This document shows, piece after piece, positions 1 through 6,717 of a stretch of 8,349 bases of DNA; the first letter of the stretch is position 1; every line of letters begins with the position of its first letter. This DNA is from Sphingobacteriaceae bacterium. Its GTDB lineage: Bacteria > Bacteroidota > Bacteroidia > Sphingobacteriales > Sphingobacteriaceae. The stretch lies in contig JAIPAN010000036.1 of NCBI GenBank assembly GCA_021740025.1, positions 1 to 8,349 of the forward strand, in the 5' to 3' direction. The position numbers were made by a program, and so were the translations under genes. The notes under the pieces were generated by a model. It ran no database searches. It saw only the letters and a list, made by a program, of their open reading frames with translations, and was not told where the DNA came from.

Positions 1-38
1 TCTCTTTGTATTTTTAGGGCAAAGTCAAAGAAAGAATG

Positions 39-46
39 TACTTTTG
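39..46 (+). promoter_or_regulatory. Possible -7 promoter box of pdxJ
   Basis: TACTTTTG matches the Bacteroidota -7 consensus TAnnTTTG. If used, transcription would begin about 5 nt downstream, at or next to the ATG at 51, giving a leaderless or nearly leaderless message. No convincing TTG/TTTG -33 element lies at the usual 19-21 nt spacing (the nearest TTTG, at 5-8, is 30 nt away), so this is a weak call. Confidence 0.35.
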
Positions 47-50
47 TATG

Positions 51-767
51 ATGACAAAACTCTCGGTAAACATCAACAAATTTGCAACCCTCCGAAACGC
101 ACGTGGGGGCAATAACCCCAACCTCTTACAAGTGGCGCAAGATGCTGAGCGCTTTGGTGCGCAAGGTATTACGGTGCACCCTCGTCCCGATGAACGCCAT
201 ATCCGTTACCAAGATGTGTACGAACTGAAAGAAATCATCACCACCGAATATAATATAGAAGGCAACCCGAAAGAACGCAGCTTTGTGGATTTGGTATTGG
301 CGAATAAACCTACCCAAGTTACACTGGTACCCGATGTCTTGGGGCAATTAACCTCAAACCATGGCTGGGACACCATCACCCATCAAACGTATTTAAAAGA
401 AGTAATTGCCGAATTTAAAAAGGCAGGTATACGGGTATCTATTTTTGTAGATGCCGATGAAAAAATGGTGGAAGGCGCCGCACAAACTGGTACCGATAGA
501 ATTGAGTTATACACAGAAAGCTACGCTCACAAATTTTCCCAAAATCCTGACTTAGCAATAGCCCCCTATCGCAAAGCAGCAGAGTTAGCCACGCATCTAA
601 ACCTAGGAATAAATGCCGGCCACGATTTAAATTTGCACAACCTCCAGTTTTTCGCTCAAAAAGTACCCCAATTAGTAGAGGTAAGCATCGGTCATGCATT
701 GGTATGCGATTGCCTCTATTTGGGCATGGAGAACACCATTCAGCGCTATTTGGCTCAGTTAAAATAA
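51..767 (+). CDS. pdxJ: Pyridoxine 5'-phosphate synthase PdxJ
   Basis: Cytoplasmic enzyme that condenses 1-deoxy-D-xylulose 5-phosphate with 3-amino-2-oxopropyl phosphate to make pyridoxine 5'-phosphate, the last ring-forming step of the DXP-dependent vitamin B6 pathway. The 238-residue product matches the family's usual size and spans the whole TIM-barrel. Visible landmarks are the N-terminal [17 protein letters not shown] segment, the catalytic-region VHPRPDERH motif (H43, R45, H50), [10 protein letters not shown] with H191, and the phosphate-binding SIGHALV near the C-terminus (H215). The frame is open from ATG 36, with further ATGs at 48 and 51. I chose 51 because [10 protein letters not shown] is the usual N-terminus in Bacteroidota homologues, and a TAnnTTTG promoter-like box (39-46) lies inside the longer version. 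Stop at 765-767; gcvP follows 134 bp later in the same direction. Identification is secure; the exact start is fairly secure. Confidence 0.96.
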   Translation: MTKLSVNINKFATLRNARGGNNPNLLQVAQDAERFGAQGITVHPRPDERHIRYQDVYELKEIITTEYNIEGNPKERSFVDLVLANKPTQVTLVPDVLGQLTSNHGWDTITHQTYLKEVIAEFKKAGIRVSIFVDADEKMVEGAAQTGTDRIELYTESYAHKFSQNPDLAIAPYRKAAELATHLNLGINAGHDLNLHNLQFFAQKVPQLVEVSIGHALVCDCLYLGMENTIQRYLAQLK

Positions 768-805
768 GTTATTTTTTAGCCGAATTCTAATTCTTAAAAA
801 TGTTG

Positions 806-827
806 AAAATTTTTGTCTAAAAATTTT
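806..827. repeat. A/T-only inverted repeat in the pdxJ-gcvP gap
   Basis: Perfect 9-bp arms AAAATTTTT (806-814) and AAAAATTTT (819-827) flank the 4-nt spacer GTCT. The stem has no G-C pairs and no clean U-tract follows, so it would be a poor intrinsic terminator for pdxJ. It could be weak attenuation structure, a protein-binding site, or chance in A/T-rich spacer DNA. Nothing else in the 134-bp gap looks coding. Confidence 0.4.
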
Positions 828-846
828 GCAAAAGCACGGTATTCAA

Positions 847-876
847 TTGCTTTAAACAGCAAAAAGGGTACCTTTG
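847..876 (+). promoter_or_regulatory. Predicted gcvP promoter (-33/-7, Bacteroidota type)
   Basis: TTG (847-849) and TACCTTTG (869-876, exact match to TAnnTTTG) are separated by 19 nt, the normal spacing for the Bacteroidota primary sigma factor. The predicted transcription start is near 881, leaving a leader of only about 20 nt before the ATG at 902. So short a leader leaves no room for a glycine riboswitch and indicates that gcvP is transcribed on its own rather than only by read-through from pdxJ. Confidence 0.65.
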
Positions 877-901
877 TTCCACCTAATTTTCTGAAATTTT
901 C

Positions 902-3772
902 ATGAGCACATCCATCCACTACCAAGAACAATTTAAAAACAGACATATTGCCCCCAATACGGCAGATACGCAAGAAATGTTAAAAACCATCGGCGTAAAA
1001 TCAATTGACGAGTTGATTGAGCAAACCGTTCCGGCCAACATCAGATTAAAACAAGCGCTTCGCTTACCCGAAGCACTTAGCGAAACCAATTATTTAAGCA
1101 AGCTAAAACAAACAGCTTCTAAAAATAAGGTGTTCAAATCGTACATCGGACAGGGCTATTATGGTGTACAAGTTCCGGGTGTAATTCAACGAAATATTTT
1201 AGAAAATCCAGGATGGTACACCCAATACACTCCTTACCAAGCAGAAATTGCACAAGGGCGTTTACAGGCCTTATTAAATTTCCAAACCATGGTATTGGAT
1301 TTAACGGGAATGGAAATTGCCAATGCTTCTTTATTAGATGAAAGTACAGCAGCGGCCGAAGCCATGTTTATGCAATACAGTTTGCGTAGCCGTGATGAAG
1401 CCATACGCTTCTTTGTTTCAGAAGCTGTTTTCCCTCAAACTATTGATGTATTGCGCACCCGTTCGGCCCCTTATGGCATCGAATTGGTTATTGGTAACCA
1501 CCAAGAAATTGCACTCAACCAAGATTTTTTTGGGGCCATGGTACAATACCCTGCTGGAAATGGCGAAGTGTATGACTACCGTAATTTTGCAGAAAAAGCA
1601 CAACAAAACGAGGTAAAACTGACAGTGGTTGCAGACATCATGAGTCTGCTACTTTTAACTCCTCCGGGAGAATGGGGAGCTGATATCGTGGTAGGTTCTA
1701 CTCAACGTTTCGGCATTCCAATGGGTTTTGGCGGTCCACATGCAGCATTTTTTGCAACTAAAGAAGAATACAAACGCTCTATGCCAGGCCGTATTATCGG
1801 TGTAACCATAGATAGCGCTGGCAATTACGCCTTACGTATGGCTTTACAAACTCGTGAGCAACACATCCGCAGAGATAAAGCCACCTCTAATATTTGTACC
1901 GCACAAGCTTTACTAGCCATTATGGCTGGTATGTACGCCACGTATCACGGTCCAAAGGGATTAAAATTGATTGCAGAACGTATCCATGGATTAACTAGCC
2001 TATTGGCTGCTGCCTTAAAAGAATTAGGCTATACCCAAACCAACACCAACTTTTTTGATACGCTTACTTTTGAGTTGGGTGATTTATGCGGACCTATACA
2101 TGGCGAAGCATTAAACAACGAAGTTAATTTCCATTACCAAGGTACTAGTGCAAGTATTTCTATTGATGAAACTACCCAATTTGCAGATATTGAAACACTA
2201 GTGCGGTTATTTGCCAAGGTAAAAGGAAAAACCATTCATGATATAGATTTAGAGAAAATAGCAAGCGGTCTAAGTCAAAACTACCCGAATGCATTGGCCC
2301 GTACATCGGCCTACCTAAGCCATCCGGTATTCAATTCGCATCATTCAGAGCACGAATTATTGCGTTACATTAAATCGTTAGAAGCAAAAGATTTATCACT
2401 TTGTCATTCGATGATTGCCTTGGGATCATGTACCATGAAGCTGAACGCCACCACTGAAATGGTGCCCGTTACTTGGGAAGAATTTGGTACTATGCATCCC
2501 TTTGCTCCTACCGATCAGGTGGGTGGCTACATGCAAATATTTGATGAATTAAACCACTGGTTGAGCGAAATTACCGGCTTTGCAGCCATGAGCTTACAAC
2601 CAAATGCAGGTGCCCAAGGCGAATATGCAGGCCTCATGGTTATTCGTGCCTACCACCACGATCGTGGCGAAGGGTACCGAAATGTAGCCCTCATACCTTC
2701 ATCGGCACACGGTACCAACCCAGCATCGGCTGCCATGGCAGGCATGCAAATTGTAGTGGTTGCTTGTGATGAAAAAGGAAATATAGACGTAGCCGATTTA
2801 ACCGCTAAAGCCGAAGAGCACAGCAAAAACTTATCCTGTTTAATGGTTACCTATCCATCAACACACGGTGTTTTTGAAGAATCTATTATTGAAATTTGTG
2901 ATACCATTCACCAACACGGTGGGCAAGTTTATATGGATGGAGCCAACATGAATGCCCAAGTTGGCTTAACTAGTCCAGCAGCAATTGGTGCCGATGTGTG
3001 TCACCTAAACTTGCACAAAACCTTCTGTATACCACATGGTGGCGGTGGCCCGGGTATGGGCCCCATTGGCGTAGCAAAACATTTGGTTCCTTTTTTACCG
3101 GGACATGCTGTTGTAGCTATAGGTGGAGATAAATCCATTCCTGCAGTTTCTGGAGCACCGTGGGGCTCGGCTTCCATCTTACTAATTTCTCATGCCTACA
3201 TTGCCATGATGGGTGGCGAAGGCTTAACCGATGCTACCAAATACGCTATTTTAAACGCCAACTACATGAAAGCTCGTTTAGAAAAAAGTTATCCGGTATT
3301 GTATGCCGGGGCCAACGGCCGTTGCGCTCACGAAATGATTTTAGATTGCCGTGCCTTCAAAAACTTTGGCGTAGAGGTAACCGATATTGCGAAACGTTTA
3401 ATGGACTATGGATTTCATGCACCAACCGTTTCGTTTCCAGTAGCTGGAACCTTAATGATAGAACCTACCGAATCAGAACCAAAGCATGAATTGGATCGTT
3501 TTTGCGATGCCTTAATTGCTATCCGTTTAGAGATTGATGCAGTAGAAAAAGGCATAGCGGACAAGGTGGATAATCCATTAAAAAATGCACCGCACACAGC
3601 TGCAGTACTTACTGCCGATGACTGGAAACATCCATATTCTCGTCAAACAGCGGCTTTTCCATTGCCTTACGTGGCGGCCCATAAATTTTGGCCTTCGGTG
3701 GGTAAAGTAAACGATACCTATGGCGATCGTACGCTTATTTGTGCCTGCCCTCCAATAGAGAGCTACGTATAA
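902..3772 (+). CDS. gcvP: Glycine dehydrogenase (decarboxylating), P-protein of the glycine cleavage system
   Basis: PLP-dependent decarboxylase of the glycine cleavage system. It releases CO2 from glycine and passes the aminomethyl group to the lipoyl arm of the H-protein. At 956 residues this is the long, fused form, in which both halves lie in one chain (compare the split GcvPA/GcvPB type). The N-terminal half (about 1-450) carries [15 protein letters not shown] near residues 266-280, the degenerate counterpart of the cofactor site. The C-terminal half carries SCTMKLN (509-515), HGTNPASA (603-610) and the cofactor-binding [14 protein letters not shown] loop, in which K706 is the expected Schiff-base lysine. 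The ORF is intact with no frameshift. It has its own promoter just upstream and a strong terminator just downstream, so it looks monocistronic. The partner genes for T- and H-proteins are not in the window. Confidence 0.98.
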   Translation: MSTSIHYQEQFKNRHIAPNTADTQEMLKTIGVKSIDELIEQTVPANIRLKQALRLPEALSETNYLSKLKQTASKNKVFKSYIGQGYYGVQVPGVIQRNILENPGWYTQYTPYQAEIAQGRLQALLNFQTMVLDLTGMEIANASLLDESTAAAEAMFMQYSLRSRDEAIRFFVSEAVFPQTIDVLRTRSAPYGIELVIGNHQEIALNQDFFGAMVQYPAGNGEVYDYRNFAEKAQQNEVKLTVVADIMSLLLLTPPGEWGADIVVGSTQRFGIPMGFGGPHAAFFATKEEYKRSMPGRIIGVTIDSAGNYALRMALQTREQHIRRDKATSNICTAQALLAIMAGMYATYHGPKGLKLIAERIHGLTSLLAAALKELGYTQTNTNFFDTLTFELGDLCGPIHGEALNNEVNFHYQGTSASISIDETTQFADIETLVRLFAKVKGKTIHDIDLEKIASGLSQNYPNALARTSAYLSHPVFNSHHSEHELLRYIKSLEAKDLSLCHSMIALGSCTMKLNATTEMVPVTWEEFGTMHPFAPTDQVGGYMQIFDELNHWLSEITGFAAMSLQPNAGAQGEYAGLMVIRAYHHDRGEGYRNVALIPSSAHGTNPASAAMAGMQIVVVACDEKGNIDVADLTAKAEEHSKNLSCLMVTYPSTHGVFEESIIEICDTIHQHGGQVYMDGANMNAQVGLTSPAAIGADVCHLNLHKTFCIPHGGGGPGMGPIGVAKHLVPFLPGHAVVAIGGDKSIPAVSGAPWGSASILLISHAYIAMMGGEGLTDATKYAILNANYMKARLEKSYPVLYAGANGRCAHEMILDCRAFKNFGVEVTDIAKRLMDYGFHAPTVSFPVAGTLMIEPTESEPKHELDRFCDALIAIRLEIDAVEKGIADKVDNPLKNAPHTAAVLTADDWKHPYSRQTAAFPLPYVAAHKFWPSVGKVNDTYGDRTLICACPPIESYV

Positions 3773-3796
3773 ATTTGCCTAAAATATACTGGCGCT

Positions 3797-3831
3797 AACG
3801 GCGTTCTAATTTAAGTTGGAACGCCGTTTTT
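3797..3831 (+). terminator. Intrinsic terminator of gcvP
   Basis: Perfect 10-bp stem AACGGCGTTC (3797-3806) with GAACGCCGTT (3819-3828), ending in a run of five T (3827-3831). The 12-nt loop can close further with A-U and G-U pairs down to a UUAA tetraloop. It sits 25 bp after the gcvP stop codon. Confidence 0.9.
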
Positions 3832-3860
3832 GTATTATAAAATTATTAATAAGACCAGTA

Positions 3861-3874
3861 GATGTTTAAACATC
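3861..3874. repeat. Perfect 14-bp palindrome overlapping the yceI-like promoter
   Basis: GATGTTTAAACATC is identical to its own reverse complement. It covers the place where the -33 element of the downstream gene should be (TTTA 3865-3868), which is a natural position for a repressor or activator dimer. It lies beyond the gcvP terminator, so it is not part of that hairpin. A second, A/T-only 10-bp palindrome (TTATTAATAA, 3843-3852) lies just upstream and may be chance. Operator function is inferred from position only. Confidence 0.5.
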
Positions 3875-3895
3875 TTTATATATTTCCTATGTTTG
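3865..3895 (+). promoter_or_regulatory. Predicted promoter of the YceI-family gene
   Basis: TATGTTTG (3888-3895) is an exact TAnnTTTG match, and TTTA (3865-3868) stands 19 nt upstream as an imperfect -33 element. The predicted start near 3900 leaves a leader of less than 10 nt before ATG 3907, or about 19 nt before the alternative ATG at 3919. The very short leader makes the second ATG worth considering. Confidence 0.6.
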
Positions 3896-3906
3896 TATAA
3901 ATAAAA

Positions 3907-4506
3907 ATGAATCAGAAAATGAAAAAAGTATTATCAACCTTGGTGGTAGCCTTAGCCTTTGTAGGCTTTGCATTTACTACTGCACCAAAAACTTCTACGT
4001 TTAAAGTAGACACACAAAAATCAATTATTCTTTGGAATGGCAAAAAAGTAACCGGCGAACACAGCGGTACAATTAAACTAGCCGGTGGCACATTAAGTTT
4101 GAGCGGAACAAAATTAGCTCAAGGTTCTTTTACCATTGATATGACTACCATTACCAGTACAGATGGTGCAGGTGCTCGATTAGAGGGTCATTTAAAAGCC
4201 GACGATTTTTTTGGCGTAGAGAAATTCCCTACTGCCAATTTTGTAATTACCAAAGTAACGCCCGCAGCTGCCGGTAAACTTACTGTTAGTGGTAACTTAA
4301 CCATTAAAGGCATCACCAAAGCACTTTCATTCCCTGCTACCTTGGCAGTAAAAGGCACTAGCCTTACTGCAGTAGCTAAAGGAGTAAAAGTAGACCGTAC
4401 CAAATACGATATCCGTTACGGTTCTAAAAGCTTTTTCGATAGCATTGGCGACAAAGCCATTGATGATGAATTTACGCTTGACATCACACTAGTTGCTAGC
4501 AAATAA
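3907..4506 (+). CDS. Exported YceI-family lipid-binding-type protein
   Basis: 199-residue protein made of an N-terminal signal peptide followed by one full YceI domain. The signal has a basic start (MNQKMKK), a hydrophobic core at about 8-23, and probable cleavage in the FAFTTA region (about 22-26). The domain shows the family's pattern: W43, EHSG (51-54), RLEGHLKADDFFGVEKFP (91-108), the TIKGITK strand (132-138), and the C-terminal DRTKYDIRYGS (163-173) with FFDSIGDKAIDDEF. YceI proteins are eight-stranded barrels that bind isoprenoid-like lipids or other amphiphiles in the periplasm; the ligand here cannot be read from sequence. No lipobox cysteine is present, so the mature protein should be soluble and periplasmic. 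ATG 3907 gives the full signal; ATG 3919 (MKKVL) would also give a normal one. The gene stands alone between its own promoter and terminator. Confidence 0.95.
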   Translation: MNQKMKKVLSTLVVALAFVGFAFTTAPKTSTFKVDTQKSIILWNGKKVTGEHSGTIKLAGGTLSLSGTKLAQGSFTIDMTTITSTDGAGARLEGHLKADDFFGVEKFPTANFVITKVTPAAAGKLTVSGNLTIKGITKALSFPATLAVKGTSLTAVAKGVKVDRTKYDIRYGSKSFFDSIGDKAIDDEFTLDITLVASK

Positions 4507-4524
4507 GTAGCCTTAAATTTTATT

Positions 4525-4559
4525 AAAAGCCTCATTCAGCAATGGATGGGGCTTTTTTT
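4525..4559 (+). terminator. Intrinsic terminator of the YceI-family gene
   Basis: A 13-bp stem pairs 4525-4537 with 4544-4556 around a 6-nt loop, with two G-U wobbles (T4532-G4549 and T4536-G4545). The 3' arm runs into seven T (4553-4559). It lies 18 bp after the stop codon. The U-tract belongs to the plus-strand transcript, so this ends the YceI message before the lipoprotein gene at 4614. Confidence 0.88.
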
Positions 4560-4613
4560 ATTGCTTATACTTTCTTCTCATTTTTTTGCGTTTAGGTTAA
4601 TATTATTTAGCCT

Positions 4614-6041
4614 ATGAAAACACCGCGACCCTTCAACCACCTTTTAAGGTGCACACTAGTAATTTTAGCGATTTTTAGCTTAACCACCTGCCAAAAAGAA
4701 ATTACCACACCACAAAAAATTGTAAAACAAGCCCAAAACTATTTCGAAACCACGGTACTTACCGATACCAGCCACACAGCCCCAGATAGCACTACCCGAC
4801 ACGGCGTAGCCAAAGAACCCCTTTGGGCCGAGGCAAGTGTTCAAAATATGTCTTTTGGAAAGGTGGTTGTGGTACCCTTGGTTTACGAGCAAGCCATTGC
4901 CTTGCAAACCCAAAGCGGGAATATCCCCCTAAGCGAATTAAGCTATCTTCTTATTTATAAAGATGCCCAGAAACAATATCGTAGCGAAGTAGTTACCAAA
5001 CTGCCCGAAAAGAACTATTGGCCAAACTACAAAAACCCCAACATTCCTTTTAAAGGCGTAATACTAGTAGAAGACTGGTGGGGCAATACCCTAAAAAACA
5101 TAGGCCTAGGCATAACCGGCCCAGAAAACTTGCTAGGCTATGTAGCACCCCAAGCAAAGGGACAAATACCCCCTAACAATAACCTCATGCTAGCCGAACA
5201 GTTCTGTTATACCCAGGTTTGGCAAATAACAGTATGTGTAGGAGGAGCACCCGATTGCAACACCTATTACGATATTTCACAGGTATGTTTTACTATTTAT
5301 ACCGATAGTGGCCCTAGTGGCGGTGGTGGCGGAGGCAACTGGAGCGGCCTGCCTACTGGCCCAGACTATGGTAACATGCCACATGGTGGTGGGGGTGGGT
5401 ATAATACGCCTCCTCCACTTCCACCTCCCAATAATCTTGCAGACATTACCAATAATGTAACAAACCCTTGTTTGAAAGCAGTGGTACAGAATTTAAAACT
5501 TGCAAATATGACTGGCAAAATAGGGCAAATTATTACTGCACTAGATAAAAATACCAAAGTGCAAATTAAGGTGGTGGATCTTCCGGAACTTTATGACCAA
5601 GATGGGGTGTCAGTAGCGGCTCAATTTCAAGCAGATCCAGCCTCTGCAAATGGCATTTTTTCGGGAACGCTCAAGATTAACATAAATACCCTATTGCCCA
5701 CCACAAAAGAGAATACGGCCTCTGCCGTTATTCATGAAATAGTGCATGCGTATTTTGCCTACACAGGTCAAGGTAGCAAGATAAAATCGGTAGAGCATCA
5801 AAAAATGGCTGCTGATTATATTCAGCCTATGGCTAGCTTCCTTTCCGGACTTTATACTATGCCGGTAAAAGATGCCACAGCTTTAGCATGGACCGGCTTG
5901 AAAAATGCAAATAGTTATATGAATTCTGATATCTTTAGTTATCCGGGTGGAACCATGACCAAAGATGAATTGAAGGGTATATATGTTGATTATGTAATGA
6001 AATACTCCGGGCAACCAGTTTGTATTATCGATGAAGAATGA
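4614..6041 (+). CDS. Predicted surface lipoprotein with C-terminal HEXXH (SprT-like spacing) zinc metalloprotease module
   Basis: 475 residues in four parts. (1) A lipoprotein signal with basic N-terminus, hydrophobic core and the lipobox-like SLTTC, giving Cys26 as lipidation site; the next residues are QKE, resembling the QKDDE surface-export signal described for Bacteroidota lipoproteins. (2) An unrecognised region, about 27-230, ending in four cysteines (198, 208, 215, 225) that could form two disulfides. (3) A flexible Gly/Pro-rich linker, about 233-274. (4) A C-terminal module from about 284 (NPCLKAVV) with HEIVHAYF: H374, E375 and H378 as zinc ligands and catalytic base, with H395 in EHQKMA the likeliest third ligand, a spacing reminiscent of SprT/Spartan proteases. 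Exported Bacteroidota proteins often show this architecture, sometimes as toxins. Substrate is unknown. GC drops from about 46% (4741-5220) to about 40% (5461-6000). No convincing promoter is visible in the 54 bp after the terminator. The stop overlaps the next gene by 4 bp. Confidence 0.85.
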   Translation: MKTPRPFNHLLRCTLVILAIFSLTTCQKEITTPQKIVKQAQNYFETTVLTDTSHTAPDSTTRHGVAKEPLWAEASVQNMSFGKVVVVPLVYEQAIALQTQSGNIPLSELSYLLIYKDAQKQYRSEVVTKLPEKNYWPNYKNPNIPFKGVILVEDWWGNTLKNIGLGITGPENLLGYVAPQAKGQIPPNNNLMLAEQFCYTQVWQITVCVGGAPDCNTYYDISQVCFTIYTDSGPSGGGGGGNWSGLPTGPDYGNMPHGGGGGYNTPPPLPPPNNLADITNNVTNPCLKAVVQNLKLANMTGKIGQIITALDKNTKVQIKVVDLPELYDQDGVSVAAQFQADPASANGIFSGTLKININTLLPTTKENTASAVIHEIVHAYFAYTGQGSKIKSVEHQKMAADYIQPMASFLSGLYTMPVKDATALAWTGLKNANSYMNSDIFSYPGGTMTKDELKGIYVDYVMKYSGQPVCIIDEE

Positions 6042-6709
6042 TGAAACACCTCAAAAAAATCATAGTTTTAGCTGTCTTATTATTAGGTACAACAGTTTAT
6101 GCTCAAGTAAAAATATTACCAGAGACAAGGAAATTACTAGTTCCTGAAGTTGATTCGTTGGAAAAATTTATGCAATTGAATAAGATCGATTATGCTTTAA
6201 TAGTATATTTCGATTCTAATTGGATTAGCATTGATTATATATTTTATGCTATAGTGAGGAAAAAGAAAGCATATTATATAATGAGATTGGCCAATCTAGA
6301 GTATTTTAGGAAAAATGCAAAGCTCAAGATTAATCAAAAAAAACTTAATAGAATTGAAGCGCAAACCTATCTAAAATTAATAGCCCCATCAGATGCATTC
6401 AACCATTCGAATGAGAATTACCGTAAAGTTTCCCAAAGCTGCAAAGTAATTCAGGGAACGGACACTCTTGAAAAAGATATTTATGATGTCAATACTCTCT
6501 ATATATTAGAGTATACCAAAAAAATATCAACAAAGAATATTAATGCGTATGCACCACACTTTTATCTACAAAATTGTTATCCCTATAATCCTGAATACGG
6601 TATTCTGAAAGATTTTGTAAATACATATGATAAACTAACCGAACTTGTTCAAAAGGCATTTAAGGACGATATTATTTTGCCTATTCAGAAAAGACCAAGA
6701 AATGAATAA
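6038..6709 (+). CDS. Exported protein of unknown function, translationally coupled to the metalloprotease-like lipoprotein
   Basis: I do not recognise the family. The 223-residue product begins with a clear Sec signal peptide (MMKHLKK, hydrophobic 8-20, cleavage expected after VYA at residue 22, leaving Q23). There is no lipobox, so the mature protein of about 200 residues should be periplasmic or secreted. It is rich in Lys, Asn, Ile and Tyr and contains two cysteines in its second half (SQSCKV and LQNCYP) that might pair. Its ATG overlaps the upstream stop (ATGA); a second ATG at 6041 would also work, giving MKHLKK. Both indicate coupled translation with the upstream gene. GC is only about 30% across 6061-6660, well below its neighbours, suggesting recent acquisition. 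An inhibitor or immunity partner for the upstream protease is possible from the arrangement but is not shown by sequence. Confidence 0.85.
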   Translation: MMKHLKKIIVLAVLLLGTTVYAQVKILPETRKLLVPEVDSLEKFMQLNKIDYALIVYFDSNWISIDYIFYAIVRKKKAYYIMRLANLEYFRKNAKLKINQKKLNRIEAQTYLKLIAPSDAFNHSNENYRKVSQSCKVIQGTDTLEKDIYDVNTLYILEYTKKISTKNINAYAPHFYLQNCYPYNPEYGILKDFVNTYDKLTELVQKAFKDDIILPIQKRPRNE

Positions 6710-6717
6710 TAGTTATT
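6705..6717. repeat. Short inverted repeat spanning two convergent stop codons
   Basis: AATAA (6705-6709) and TTATT (6713-6717) are mirror arms around TAG, containing the TAA stops of the plus-strand gene and of the minus-strand hydrolase. The five A/T pairs are too weak for a real terminator. No G/C-rich hairpin with a T-run is visible near the junction on either strand, so the two transcripts probably overlap at their 3' ends. Confidence 0.3.

Noticed and set aside
36..50. Five extra N-terminal residues for PdxJ from ATG 36
   Set aside because: MYFCM is not part of the family N-terminus, and the extension coincides with a promoter-like TAnnTTTG box.
840..901. A glycine riboswitch ahead of gcvP
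   Set aside because: The predicted promoter leaves a leader of only about 20 nt, and the 134-bp gap is mostly A/T with no tandem G-rich aptamer-like pairing.
1338..1616. Open frames within gcvP in other frames or on the minus strand (also 3160-3489 and 3415-3597)
   Set aside because: They overlap an unmistakable, intact gcvP and their translations have no recognisable domain or composition of a real protein.
4560..4613. A promoter for the metalloprotease-like lipoprotein gene
   Set aside because: TTTG at 4585-4588 could be a -33 element, but no TAnnTTTG lies at a suitable distance; sequence alone does not support a call.
5316..5440. GGT/GGC and CCT/CCA repeats as a possible minisatellite or recombination site
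   Set aside because: They encode the Gly/Pro-rich interdomain linker, codons vary irregularly, and no longer repeat unit is present.
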